Positions 24,784 through 33,670 of a stretch of 64,000 nt of DNA are shown here, piece after piece (position 1 is the first letter of the stretch; every line of letters begins with the position of its first letter). A model generated the notes under the pieces. It worked only from the letters and a program-made list of their open reading frames with translations. It was not told the DNA's origin and did no database searches. A program made the position numbers and the translations under genes. Source of the stretch: Bacteroidota bacterium (lineage in GTDB: Bacteria; Bacteroidota; Bacteroidia; Chitinophagales; BACL12); NCBI GenBank assembly GCA_016124275.1, contig WGOA01000021.1, positions 1 to 64,000 of the forward strand, written 5' to 3'.

Positions 24784-26443
24784 ACATTTGTTCAGTCGAA
24801 GCGCCCCACCGGAACTGGTACATCCCGGCAGGCAGCGCATCCGGCAACGTCACGTGGTACCTGGATGAAACACCAGCATCGAAATGCTGACCAGGATGTT
24901 GACTACTGTTTGATTCGGGACCACTGATGCAACGAGCAATACCCTTGCCCATGAGCCGACCTTGCAAGTCGTAGAGTTGCCATTCGCCAGGTTGCCCTTG
25001 GTCCAAAGAAGCGGGCAAAGCAGGCGCCGCGACCCAAAACTGGCCTTGCGTTGGATTGGGCCAAAGCAACGGTTTGAGTGCGGCATCATCTGGCAATGGC
25101 CTGCCATGGACCAACCCACAGACCGCTCGCTGGCTGCCGTTGTAATCCACCTGCATCAGCCTGTAGAGGGCACCACTAGGAGGGCAAATGGAATCCCAAA
25201 AGCGATAGGACTGCGGTTCAATCGTGGTGCCTGCCCCTTCCAGAAAGGCCAAGCTTTGCCAGGCATCATGCGCACCCCGTCGCTGTACTTCGAATCCCCG
25301 ATTGCTCAATTCGCTTTCGGTGGACCACTGCAAGAGGACGGCCCCAGGCAGTGCCGTGACGACCAGTCCGTGGCAAGTCACTGGCAGGGGAGAAGCCCCC
25401 AGAGACAGTGTCCATGCACCGGCCTCTTCGGCATGAAAGCTTATGGTGGAAACCAAAGGCTCGCCGCTGCTCCCGATCCCCGGCCCTTCCCAGCCCATTC
25501 CAGGCACCCAGCGTTGGGCCAGCAAGGTGGCTTCAGACCCAGCAACCCCTCCACTGGCTTCCGTCGACCGGTACCGCAGCGTAACAGCACTGCCGTTTTC
25601 GCCCGGATCGATGATCCAGAATCGATCAAGGGTCCAGGGCGCATTGTCGCCTCCGGCATCCTCGCTGTACAAGTCGGTTACAGGCAAGGGCAGGTAACGC
25701 CCGGTGCCGGGCAGCGGCAGATTATCCGGTCCGGTTCCATAGGTAGACATATGGAAGGACATGCTCCCAGGTAAAGGCGTAAACTCCACGCTCAAATCTG
25801 GTCCGGCAACCCCAAGTGGAAGGACATATTCCGGCGGACTCGGCCCGGCATTAACCTCCCAGCTTACGGTACCGTAATCCGGAGCTGCGTCAGGATGCGT
25901 TTCCGACACCAGCCAGCCACCATCCTGCCAGGCAAGGCTAGCAGGATCAGTGTTCAGCAGCTGCAGTTCATGGCCTTCAAGCGATAGCGCATTACCGACA
26001 CCGAGCAACAAACTGTCCCGGATGGTCAACGAAGCAGAAAGCCCGAAAGCCCCCCCTGAGCTCGCCAAAAGCAACGTGGGCAATTCCACCGTAACCGCGC
26101 CGCCAATTTGCGCACCCGAAGCAGCCAACACGACGCAACCCGAGCCCCCCACCCCCCCGGCCAACCCGTTGTTGTCCGTCCAATCCGCGCTGCCCCCGGC
26201 TCCGCCGCTGCTTCCACCCCCCAACACCAGCGCACCGTCCAGCAGGATTTGCCCCTCACCAGACAGCACCACGCCGCCCTGCACATAGACGCGCGCCCCC
26301 GCCTGCAGCACCAGGGTGTCGGGGCTTTGCACGTACAACAAGTTCTGCGAATGGCCGGCGGCGGGCCCGAAGACAAAGCAAACCAGGGCTGCAGGGAACC
26401 TGCCCAGCATCCGCAACAACCGATTAAAACAAACTTTTTTCAT
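24758..26443 (-). CDS. Secreted protein of unknown function with T9SS type A C-terminal domain
   Basis: About 561 residues from the ATG at 26443, which gives a clean signal peptide (MKKVCFNRLLRM followed by a hydrophobic core, ending GHSQ); the ORF could open slightly earlier at 26467. The N-terminal third is a beta-rich repeat with a short glycine-rich stretch (GGGSSGGAGGSADW). The middle part is typical of T9SS cargo. Then come HGLVVTALPGAVLLQWSTESELSNRGFEVQRR and a type A sorting domain with WPNPTQGQFWV. No enzymatic motif was recognised. A 16-bp palindrome lies 3 bases before the start. Confidence 0.8.
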   Translation of the reverse strand: MKKVCFNRLLRMLGRFPAALVCFVFGPAAGHSQNLLYVQSPDTLVLQAGARVYVQGGVVLSGEGQILLDGALVLGGGSSGGAGGSADWTDNNGLAGGVGGSGCVVLAASGAQIGGAVTVELPTLLLASSGGAFGLSASLTIRDSLLLGVGNALSLEGHELQLLNTDPASLAWQDGGWLVSETHPDAAPDYGTVSWEVNAGPSPPEYVLPLGVAGPDLSVEFTPLPGSMSFHMSTYGTGPDNLPLPGTGRYLPLPVTDLYSEDAGGDNAPWTLDRFWIIDPGENGSAVTLRYRSTEASGGVAGSEATLLAQRWVPGMGWEGPGIGSSGEPLVSTISFHAEEAGAWTLSLGASPLPVTCHGLVVTALPGAVLLQWSTESELSNRGFEVQRRGAHDAWQSLAFLEGAGTTIEPQSYRFWDSICPPSGALYRLMQVDYNGSQRAVCGLVHGRPLPDDAALKPLLWPNPTQGQFWVAAPALPASLDQGQPGEWQLYDLQGRLMGKGIARCISGPESNSSQHPGQHFDAGVSSRYHVTLPDALPAGMYQFRWGASTEQMFRVLHLPP

Positions 26444-26446
26444 GGC

Positions 26447-26462
26447 CGGACAATTTTGTCCG
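26447..26462. promoter_or_regulatory. 16-bp palindrome CGGACAA-TT-TTGTCCG just before a T9SS gene start
   Basis: Perfect 7-bp arms with a 2-base centre, three bases upstream of the ATG at 26443. The position is where a repressor or an RNA structure could control translation initiation. Confidence 0.4.
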
Positions 26463-26578
26463 ACCAAATTGCGGCCTTGCAGTACCGCGCGCTACAAAAG
26501 CCCTAAAAAGCGCTGCCGATGTGGAAAAGTTTTACGGCTGCCCGGCTGGCAGCCGGCAGCCGGCCCGATAAGCACAGC

Positions 26579-27271
26579 TTACCCCCCCTTCTCCTCAAAC
26601 TGAAACTTGAACCCCATCCGTTTGCCAGTGGCAAAAGCACTGTTGTTCTGCTGGGTAATTTTTTGTTGCACGGACATCACCTGCACTTGTTCGTATGGCG
26701 GCACCAGCAGGTCCAGATCAATGGCATAAATCATAGCAGATTCTATGATGGCGCGAATGTACACATCGTTCAATTCCGCATTGGCGATGTCATTGTACAA
26801 AAATCCAAGTTGACGCTTACCTTCTACAAAGAAATGACCTTCGTTGTTGATAAAAATCCGGGCAATAAGGTACCCAACGTCCAGCGGGCGCTGCTGCTTA
26901 ATCGAATCATACAAAAAGTTATGCACTTGGATCATGCCGCAATACGCCCGGTTCGGATTTTCGCGCACATACTCTGTCTGAAAAATCGGATGCGTGGGTT
27001 CAAAGCTAAAAATGTTGGAGTGCATCGTAAAAAACAGCGTGTCACCGCCAAACGAAACCTGCGCTTCAAACTCACCCAAATCGCTGACTATGAAACGCGG
27101 AGGATCGGACTGCTTGGCCAATTCAGCCGTGTACTCGCCTTCTAAGCGCTGCAAAATCTTTTTAAATTGGGCGAAATGCTTATGTGTCTGCGCACAAAGG
27201 TGTTTCTTAAGCGTTGCCTTGTCGCGCAACATGCCCAACACAAGATCCCGTCCATTTTCAAGATTCGACAT
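26579..27271 (-). CDS. Conserved hypothetical protein (Bacteroidota)
   Basis: 230 residues from the ATG at 27271 (MSNLENGRDLVLGMLRDK); an in-frame start at 27316 adds 15 residues but lies within the promoter. No signal peptide, membrane segment or known catalytic motif is visible. It is a mixed alpha/beta, probably cytoplasmic protein containing FEAQVSFGGDTLFFTMHSNIF and LDVGYLIARIFINNEGHFFVEGKRQ-type strands. The C-terminus is glutamine-rich (QQKITQQNN), ending in a basic KRMGFKFQFEEKGG. It follows proS by 64 bases on the same strand and may share its transcript, though it has its own promoter-like sequence. I believe it is a conserved family but cannot assign a function. Confidence 0.75.
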   Translation of the reverse strand: MSNLENGRDLVLGMLRDKATLKKHLCAQTHKHFAQFKKILQRLEGEYTAELAKQSDPPRFIVSDLGEFEAQVSFGGDTLFFTMHSNIFSFEPTHPIFQTEYVRENPNRAYCGMIQVHNFLYDSIKQQRPLDVGYLIARIFINNEGHFFVEGKRQLGFLYNDIANAELNDVYIRAIIESAMIYAIDLDLLVPPYEQVQVMSVQQKITQQNNSAFATGKRMGFKFQFEEKGG

Positions 27272-27289
27272 AACACGTTCAGTTAACTG

Positions 27290-27320
27290 GAAAAATACAT
27301 CGCACGCAATCCGCACTCAA
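27290..27320 (-). promoter_or_regulatory. Candidate promoter TTG-N20-TATTTTTC (minus strand)
   Basis: On the minus strand TTG (27320-27318), a 20-base spacer and TATTTTTC (27297-27290), one mismatch from TAnnTTTG, 18 bases before the ATG at 27271. This supports the shorter start of the hypothetical gene. Confidence 0.45.
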
Positions 27321-27335
27321 CCCCTTCGCCCTAAA

Positions 27336-28817
27336 TTAATAGGCCCGCGCAAAAAGCACCCGCCGCGCGCTGGGCTTGCCGCTGAGCACACAAACCCCGG
27401 CACCGTCAGCGTCCAACTCCTGGCCGTCCATGGGAATGCAGCGGATGGTGGCTTTGGTTTTCTCTTTAATGGCCGCTTCGGTTTCTGCCGTGCCGTCCCA
27501 ATGCGCGTACACGAACCCGCCCAATTCCAGAACCTCCTGAAACTGGTCAAAGTTCTCCACCCGTTGAATGTTTCCGTCGCGGTAGCGGCGGGCGCGTTCA
27601 AACAAATTGGTCTGAATCTCCGACATCAGGGCCTCCACGCGGTCGGCCACCTGGGTCAGGGGAAGGGTCTCCTTGCTTCGCTCATCACGACGCGCCACTT
27701 CCATGGTTCCGTTCTCTAAATCGCGGCCGCCCATGGCCAGGCGCACAGGCACCCCGCGCAGTTCGTGCTCGGCAAACTTCCAGCCCGGACGCTTGGTGTC
27801 GTCGTCGTCCACCTTGACGCGGATACCGCGGCGGCGCAATTCCGCCGCCATGGCCTCAACAGCCGCCATCAGGTCGGCGTTGTCCTCTTTGCCTTTGGCA
27901 ATCGGAATCAGCACTGCTTGAATCGGGGCCAGTTTGGGCGGCAGCACCAGGCCTTCGTCGTCGCTGTGCACCATAATAAGCGCACCCATCATGCGGGTCG
28001 AAACGCCCCAGGACGTGCCCCAAACCAGGTCGCGTTCGCCTTCTTTGTTCAAAAACGTCACGTCAAAAGCGCGCGCAAAATTCTGCCCCAGAAAGTGCGA
28101 CGTGCCCATTTGCAGCGCCTTGCCGTCCTGCATCAGCGCCTCGACAGTGTAGGTGTCTACGGCTCCGGCAAAGCGCTCGGACTCCGATTTTACCCCTTTG
28201 ATGACCGGAATAGCCAACGTGCCCTCCATGAATTCGGCGTACACGTTGAGCATTTTCACCGACTCTTCCACCGCTTCAGCCGCCGTTGCGTGCGCGGTAT
28301 GCCCTTCCTGCCAGTAAAACTCGGCGGTTCGCAAAAACAGCCGGGTGCGCATTTCCCAGCGCATCACATTGGCCCATTGGTTAATCAGCAGCGGAAGGTC
28401 GCGGTAGCTTTGAATCCAGCCCTTGTAGGCGTTCCACATGAGGGTCTCAGAGGTAGGGCGAATAATCAATTCTTCCTCCAACTTGGCCTCGGGATCCACC
28501 ACGATGCCGCCCTGCCCGTCATTTTTCAGCCGGTAATGCGTCACTACGGCACACTCTTTGGCAAAGCCCTCCACATGCGCGGCCTCTTTGCTGAAAAAAC
28601 TTTTGGGAATCAACAGCGGAAATGCCGCGTTCACATGGCCGGTTTCTTTAAAGCGCCGGTCCAAAACGTCTTTCATGGCCTCCCAAATGGCGTAGCCATA
28701 AGGCTTAATCACCATGCAACCGCGAACGGCGGCGTACTCGGCCATGCCGCTTTTGAGCACCAGATCGTTGTACCATTGGGCGTAATCTTCGCCCCGAGTC
28801 GTCATGCTTTGGCCCAT
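27336..28817 (-). CDS. proS: Prolyl-tRNA synthetase, archaeal/eukaryotic type
   Basis: Charges tRNA-Pro. 493 residues from the ATG at 28817 ([18 protein letters not shown]); an in-frame extension up to 29069 has no family match and overlaps the divergent lipoprotein gene. Class II motif 2 ([16 protein letters not shown]) and motif 3 ([12 protein letters not shown] with [11 protein letters not shown]) are intact. The sequence lacks the editing insertion of the bacterial type, and the C-terminal zinc-binding-like domain ends in Tyr, both features of the archaeal/eukaryotic form. This form is usual in Bacteroidota, so it is not evidence of recent transfer. Confidence 0.96.
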   Translation of the reverse strand: MGQSMTTRGEDYAQWYNDLVLKSGMAEYAAVRGCMVIKPYGYAIWEAMKDVLDRRFKETGHVNAAFPLLIPKSFFSKEAAHVEGFAKECAVVTHYRLKNDGQGGIVVDPEAKLEEELIIRPTSETLMWNAYKGWIQSYRDLPLLINQWANVMRWEMRTRLFLRTAEFYWQEGHTAHATAAEAVEESVKMLNVYAEFMEGTLAIPVIKGVKSESERFAGAVDTYTVEALMQDGKALQMGTSHFLGQNFARAFDVTFLNKEGERDLVWGTSWGVSTRMMGALIMVHSDDEGLVLPPKLAPIQAVLIPIAKGKEDNADLMAAVEAMAAELRRRGIRVKVDDDDTKRPGWKFAEHELRGVPVRLAMGGRDLENGTMEVARRDERSKETLPLTQVADRVEALMSEIQTNLFERARRYRDGNIQRVENFDQFQEVLELGGFVYAHWDGTAETEAAIKEKTKATIRCIPMDGQELDADGAGVCVLSGKPSARRVLFARAY

Positions 28818-28989
28818 TTGGCAAATTGATCGTAAATTGGTATAGTATTTGAGTAGAAATGCCCGTAGGCGAGGGCCAAAGGTAACGAATCTGCTTCGGC
28901 CATTAAATGGCCCCCTGTAGTTCGAAGCGCTTTGGCACTTACTGCAACCTGTTCCCGCCAACCACCTCCTCCATTTAAAGGAAAGGACT

Positions 28990-30903
28990 ATGAAAGCTCT
29001 GGTCATTCTCATCGCCTCCGGTACCTTGTTACTGACATCTTGCGGACGCTCCGGCATCTCGCAGCGCACGGTCGTTGACGACGTGTACTACAGCCCTTCC
29101 ACCGACATCAATACTGGCGATTACGAAACCTATTCGGATAACCGGAGCAACCAGGGCAATGGGCAGCGGAACAGTTCATCCAGCGCTCAAAGCCGCACTA
29201 CGGCACCGTCGGTCAATACCGATTCGTATTCCTGGTACGACCAGAGCAACGCCAATTCCAGCTACCTCGGCAGCGAGCGCATGGAGCCGGTGCAGGAGCC
29301 CGCGCAGCAACAAACGCAGCAGCAGCCATACTCCACCGAGCAGCGCACAGACGGCAGCGGTGATACGTACATCTACAATTACTACGACGACAATTATTAC
29401 AACGACGACGATTACTTTTTCAGCAGCCGCGCCCGCAGGCTGTACACGCCCGTTTTTGGGGCCACCTATTTCAGTCCTTTTTACGATCCCTTCTTCACCC
29501 CTGGCATCAACATCGGCATCGGCTACGGTTTCGGCGGTGGCTGGGGTGGCGGTTGGGGTAACCCTGGCTTCGGCTGGGGCGGCGGCTGGGGTGGCGGCTG
29601 GGGCTGGAATCGCCCCTGGGGGTATCCCGGCTGGGGTGGAGGTTTTGGCTGGGGCGGTGGCTGGGGCTATCCCGGCTGGGGCGGCGGCTGGGGCTATCCC
29701 GGTTGGGGCTGGGGTGGAGGCTGGGGCTATCCCGGATGGGGTGGCGGCTTTGGTTGGGGCGGCGGCTGGGGCAATCCCTGGTGCCCGAATCCCTGGGGCT
29801 ACGGCAACGGTTTTGGCTACAACAACGGTTTTGCCGGCGGCGGCGACTACTCCGGCGGGGGCATCTATTACGGTCCACGCAACCGACCCGGCAGCAACAC
29901 CACCACTGATCCCCGTCCGAATTACCTGAACAACATTGACGATTATACCCCGCGCACCGGCGGTTCCAGCGCTACCGACGTTGATCGCGACGCGCCAACT
30001 CCTACCGTTCGCGACCGCTCAGACGCAGGCTACACCACGGCACCGGCAGTGACGGCTCCCGATCGTCCAACTGATCGCCCTACTCCTGGCTTTACCCGCC
30101 CGGGCGCAAGCACCACTGGAACGGGTGTTTCTGCACCCGCTTCTCCGGAAGGTCCTGCAACTGCACGTCCTGCTGATCGCGTCGTTCCGGGGTTCACCCG
30201 ACCTGGCGCATCCTCCGGCACAGGCAGCGGAACAGCTGCTCCTGCCACAGCTAACCCAAACCGTCCGTCTGGTGGCGTTGTTGACCGCCCATCAGCCGGT
30301 GGCGTTGAACGCCCGGCCGCAGGTGGCTTTGACCGTCCCGCGGGCAGCACCATTGACCGCCCTTCCCCGGGCAGTGCTGAACGTCCGGTTACTGGCATAG
30401 CAGACCGACCTACCCCTGGCTTTTCCCGCCCTGGTGCAACCACCGGCAGTGACATGACAGCCGCGCCTTCCCGCACCCGCGTTGAGCAACGACTGCCTTA
30501 CAACGGCGTTCGCCAACCGGAACCGGCAGGTGGCTATGCACCCAGCTACGGCGGCTCGCCTTCGGCAGCCCCAGGGTACTCACCATCGCGCTCTACTCCC
30601 GGTTATGACCGCGGCTCCAAACCTGATGTGAATCCGAATCTCGGTCCGGCACCAGCACCATCCCGCAGTCCTTCCGCGGCCCCTTCGCCCGCAAGCCCAG
30701 GCCGTTCCTCCGGATCGGGCATTTTTGGCGGAAGCCGCAGCACACCGAGTTCGCCGAGCCGGGTTAGCCCATCGTCTGGCGGCAGCCGTTCGCCAGGCTC
30801 CTTTTCAGGCGGCGGTTCCCGCTCATCGGGGGGCAGCAGCGGCACGCGCTCTTCGGGCAGCAGTGGTGGATCCCGCTCCGGCGGCGGTTCCCGTCCGCGC
30901 TGA
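28990..30903 (+). CDS. Lipoprotein with Gly/Trp-rich and Pro/Arg/Ser-rich repeats
   Basis: 637 residues. The signal peptide ends in the lipobox LLTSC, so C18 should be lipidated. An Asn/Ser/Gln-rich region (19-120) is followed by a Tyr/Asp cluster ([16 protein letters not shown], about 130-146), then about 95 residues of Gly/Trp repeats such as GWGGG and YPGWGGG. Then come repeats of [12 protein letters not shown] and [10 protein letters not shown] type, ending in a Ser/Gly/Arg tail. No enzymatic domain. AAAGGAAAGG lies just before the ATG, an unusually Shine-Dalgarno-like sequence for this genome. It precedes a FadL-type outer-membrane protein by 143 bases. A surface-layer or matrix structural role is a guess. 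Confidence 0.82.
   Translation: MKALVILIASGTLLLTSCGRSGISQRTVVDDVYYSPSTDINTGDYETYSDNRSNQGNGQRNSSSSAQSRTTAPSVNTDSYSWYDQSNANSSYLGSERMEPVQEPAQQQTQQQPYSTEQRTDGSGDTYIYNYYDDNYYNDDDYFFSSRARRLYTPVFGATYFSPFYDPFFTPGINIGIGYGFGGGWGGGWGNPGFGWGGGWGGGWGWNRPWGYPGWGGGFGWGGGWGYPGWGGGWGYPGWGWGGGWGYPGWGGGFGWGGGWGNPWCPNPWGYGNGFGYNNGFAGGGDYSGGGIYYGPRNRPGSNTTTDPRPNYLNNIDDYTPRTGGSSATDVDRDAPTPTVRDRSDAGYTTAPAVTAPDRPTDRPTPGFTRPGASTTGTGVSAPASPEGPATARPADRVVPGFTRPGASSGTGSGTAAPATANPNRPSGGVVDRPSAGGVERPAAGGFDRPAGSTIDRPSPGSAERPVTGIADRPTPGFSRPGATTGSDMTAAPSRTRVEQRLPYNGVRQPEPAGGYAPSYGGSPSAAPGYSPSRSTPGYDRGSKPDVNPNLGPAPAPSRSPSAAPSPASPGRSSGSGIFGGSRSTPSSPSRVSPSSGGSRSPGSFSGGGSRSSGGSSGTRSSGSSGGSRSGGGSRPR
29533..29800 (+). repeat. Gly/Trp codon repeat block
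   Basis: Imperfect repeats built on GGCTGGGG and GGCTATCCCGG, encoding GGGWG and GYPGWGGG units. At least four copies of the YPGW unit are visible between about 29620 and 29740. Confidence 0.85.
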
Positions 30904-30924
30904 TAACATCGGGCATCCGATCGC

Positions 30925-30954
30925 GCTGGCAAATGCTGGCAAATGCTGGCAAAC
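30925..30954 (+). repeat. Three 10-bp direct repeats (GCTGGCAAAT/C)
   Basis: Units at 30925-30934, 30935-30944 and 30945-30954, with a fourth partial copy near 30993-31004, in the gap between the lipoprotein and the outer-membrane protein. The spacing is one helical turn. Confidence 0.7.
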
Positions 30955-31046
30955 GCTTGCAACCCGGCAAACCCCGCATGGTTAGCGCTTGCGCAAATGC
31001 TGGCCTTTAAGCAAACGTAACTTTTATCATGATCAATCCGATCGCC

Positions 31047-32555
31047 ATGAAACGCAAAATTTTCCTGGTAGGCACCGCGCTTTGTTTGTCCTTCTTTGGC
31101 CAGGCCCAAAACGATGCGGATGCCCTCCGCTACGCCATGCTGCAATTTGGTTCAACGGCCAGGGCTACTGGTGCCGGTGGAGCCTTTGGAGCCGTCGGGG
31201 GCGACTTCGGAGCCGTCAGTATCAATCCCGCCGGTCTTGGTGTGTACCGAGGGTCAGAATTTCAGTTCAGCCCTGGCTTTTCGTTCACCGGCGCTTCGAC
31301 CGATTATTACAACGGCTTGGTCAACGACAGCAGAGCCAATGCACACATCGGCTCCATGAGCCTGGTCTTCACCGACCTCAATGACCGCTACCGCTACGGT
31401 TCCGGCATGCGCAGAGCTTCCACAAGTTTTGCTATCGGCGTCAACCGTTTGGCCAACTTCTCCTCCGGACGTGAGTTCAATGGCTTCAACAGCAACAATT
31501 CGCTGTTGGACTCCTACACCGAATTTCTCAACAGCGGGTCGGGCACGCCTCCCGCTGACGCCTTCAACGCGGATCCGTTTGGCGCCGGCCTGGCCTATGA
31601 TGCCTTTCTGCTCAACCCCATACCCGGCGATACCTCGCGCTACTTTAGCGTGGTCCCCGACGGCAACGTCACGCAGAATCGGCGCCTGACCTCGCGCGGC
31701 TCGGTGTCTGAAATGGTCATTGCCATGGCCGCTAATTTTGGCCACAAATTCTACATCGGCGGCTCGGTGGGCATTCCTTTCTTAAAGTATGTCGAAGATG
31801 CGGTGTACTCTGAGAGCGACACTGAAGGCAACATCCCCGGCTTTAGCTCGTTCAGCCAGCGCAACCTGCTGGAGACCCGCGGTACTGGCCTCAACGCCAA
31901 ACTCGGCATTATTGTGCGGCCAGTAGAAGCGCTGCGCTTGGGCGCTTCGGTGCACAGCCCAACCCGCTATCGTTTGCGCGATGAATTCAGTTCGGAGATC
32001 AACTCGGACATTGAGACCAATACCTACCAGGTTTTCTCGCCGTTTGGCTTTTTTGATTACACCCTCCGCAGCCCCTGGCGCGCGGTTGCTTCAGCAACCG
32101 TCTTGGTCAAAGAGTATGGTTTTCTATCGTTTGACTACGAGTACCTCGACTACGGATTCAGCGCGTTTGATTTCAGCCGCGGCGGTTTCGGTTTTGAAGC
32201 TGTGGAAGCTGAAATCAACACGCAGATTGACGGAAAATATACCAACGCCCACAATTTACGCGGTGGGGTAGAAGCCGTTTCCGGTGCCATGCGTTTCCGC
32301 GCGGGATACAGCTACCTCGGCACGCCCTTCGCCGAAGGTCGGGCTACCGCCGACGCAGACCTTAGCCGGCACTCCTTCCACGGCGGTCTCGGCTACCGCG
32401 GCGAAAGCTTCTTCGTTGACCTCAGTTACGTGCACAGCCTGAGCACTTTCGGTGAGGCACCCTACCAGTTGGCCGACATCAGCGAGCCCATTCCCTTTGC
32501 CCGCACCGAGCAAACGGTGGGTACGGCAGTGCTGAGCATGGGCGTGAGGTTTTAA
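31047..32555 (+). CDS. OmpP1/FadL/TodX-family outer-membrane protein
   Basis: 502 residues from the ATG at 31047, giving the signal peptide MKRKIFLVGTALCLSFFGQAQ; the ORF also opens at 31029. The N-terminus has the family pattern: DALRYAMLQFGSTARATGAGGAFGAVGGDFGAVSINPAGLGVYRG, where the NPAGL segment belongs to the FadL hatch. Alternating beta strands continue to a terminal aromatic-type residue (MGVRF), as in outer-membrane barrels. Relatives are often labelled hemin receptor without proof; transport of hydrophobic compounds is the family role. The stop codon shares the bases TTAA with the stop of convergent murB. Confidence 0.85.
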   Translation: MKRKIFLVGTALCLSFFGQAQNDADALRYAMLQFGSTARATGAGGAFGAVGGDFGAVSINPAGLGVYRGSEFQFSPGFSFTGASTDYYNGLVNDSRANAHIGSMSLVFTDLNDRYRYGSGMRRASTSFAIGVNRLANFSSGREFNGFNSNNSLLDSYTEFLNSGSGTPPADAFNADPFGAGLAYDAFLLNPIPGDTSRYFSVVPDGNVTQNRRLTSRGSVSEMVIAMAANFGHKFYIGGSVGIPFLKYVEDAVYSESDTEGNIPGFSSFSQRNLLETRGTGLNAKLGIIVRPVEALRLGASVHSPTRYRLRDEFSSEINSDIETNTYQVFSPFGFFDYTLRSPWRAVASATVLVKEYGFLSFDYEYLDYGFSAFDFSRGGFGFEAVEAEINTQIDGKYTNAHNLRGGVEAVSGAMRFRAGYSYLGTPFAEGRATADADLSRHSFHGGLGYRGESFFVDLSYVHSLSTFGEAPYQLADISEPIPFARTEQTVGTAVLSMGVRF

Positions 32556-33580
32556 CCCACCCGATTCACCTCCGGCACCAGCGTCACGCCAAATTGCTGC
32601 AACACCGCCTCGCGGATGTCGCAGGCCAGTTGCCAGATTTCGGCGCCGGTCGCGCCCCCGTAATTGACCAGCACCAAAGCCTGTTGCGCGTGAGCGCCCG
32701 TGTTGCCTAGGCGTTTTCCCTTCCAGCCGCATTGCTCAATGAGCCAGCCTGCGGCCAGCTTGATCATGCCCTCTCCACCCGGATACTGCGGCATGCCGGG
32801 AAAGCGATCAGCCAACTCCGCGGCCTGCGCTGCGCCGACCTCCGGATTCTTAAAGAAACTGCCCGCGTTGCCTAGCACCGCAGGATCTGGTAATTTTGAT
32901 TGACGTATATTGATTACTGCCTTGCTAACATCGCTCACGGATGGTTCCACTATACCCATCTGTTTCAGCGTATCCTGAATGGCACCATAGGTTACATTCA
33001 ATGTTGGGCGAAGGGCCAGGCGTACCGTAAGTGAAAGTATGGCGTAGTGCCCGGCGGCCTGGCGCTTGAACACCGATTCGCGGTAACCGAATTGACAAGC
33101 TTGTCGGTCAAAGCGCAAGACTTCCCCGCTCTGCAAATCCAGCGCTTCCAATTCGTGAAAAACGTCTTTGAGTTCTGCACCGTAGGCGCCGATGTTTTGC
33201 ATAGGAGCCGCACCGCACAACCCTGGAATCAGGCTGAGGTTTTCAAGGCCGCCCCAGCCTCGCTCTACAGCATAGTGCACCATGTGGTGCCAAAGCACTC
33301 CTGCTCCTGCGCGCAGCAAAACGTGCGATCCGTCGCTGTCTACTTCTGCCAGGCCGCCGAGGCGGTTGAGCAGCACCAAACCGTCAAAGTCGCGCACGAA
33401 CAGCACGTTAGATCCGCCGCCGAGCAGCATCCGCGGGCGATCGCGGAACTCGGGGTGGTTCCACAACGCCCATAGGGTTTCGGGTTGATCCGCTACGGCC
33501 AGCGCGGAAGCAAAGGCATCCGTTCCAAAGGTGTGGTAGGGGCGGAGCGATACCTGACGCTGAATAGGGGGAAGGCTCAT
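32552..33580 (-). CDS. murB: UDP-N-acetylenolpyruvoylglucosamine reductase
   Basis: The FAD enzyme that completes UDP-MurNAc for peptidoglycan, using NADPH. 342 residues, a type I MurB length. LLGGGSNVLF (FAD binding, about 52-61), SLIPGLCGAAPMQNIGAYG, GYRESVFK (catalytic Arg) and LGNAGSFFKNP (catalytic Ser) are visible, with the C-terminal Glu in PEVNRVG. A TAGCTTTG box ends only 8 bases before the ATG, implying a nearly leaderless message. Its 3' end overlaps the upstream barrel gene by four bases. Confidence 0.96.
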   Translation of the reverse strand: MSLPPIQRQVSLRPYHTFGTDAFASALAVADQPETLWALWNHPEFRDRPRMLLGGGSNVLFVRDFDGLVLLNRLGGLAEVDSDGSHVLLRAGAGVLWHHMVHYAVERGWGGLENLSLIPGLCGAAPMQNIGAYGAELKDVFHELEALDLQSGEVLRFDRQACQFGYRESVFKRQAAGHYAILSLTVRLALRPTLNVTYGAIQDTLKQMGIVEPSVSDVSKAVINIRQSKLPDPAVLGNAGSFFKNPEVGAAQAAELADRFPGMPQYPGGEGMIKLAAGWLIEQCGWKGKRLGNTGAHAQQALVLVNYGGATGAEIWQLACDIREAVLQQFGVTLVPEVNRVG

Positions 33581-33588
33581 GGCAAGCG

Positions 33589-33596
33589 CAAAGCTA
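33589..33596 (-). promoter_or_regulatory. murB -7 box (TAGCTTTG)
   Basis: An exact TAnnTTTG on the minus strand, 8 bases before the murB ATG. No well-spaced upstream element was found. Confidence 0.45.
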
Positions 33597-33670
33597 GGGG
33601 TTGCGGACCAAGCGGGTCGCGTTTATCGGGCAAACTTGCGCAGCGAAAGGTCCCCCTTCACCCGAGACCC

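Noticed and set aside
27765-28829. 354-residue plus-strand frame
   Set aside because: Antisense to proS, whose class II motifs are unambiguous.
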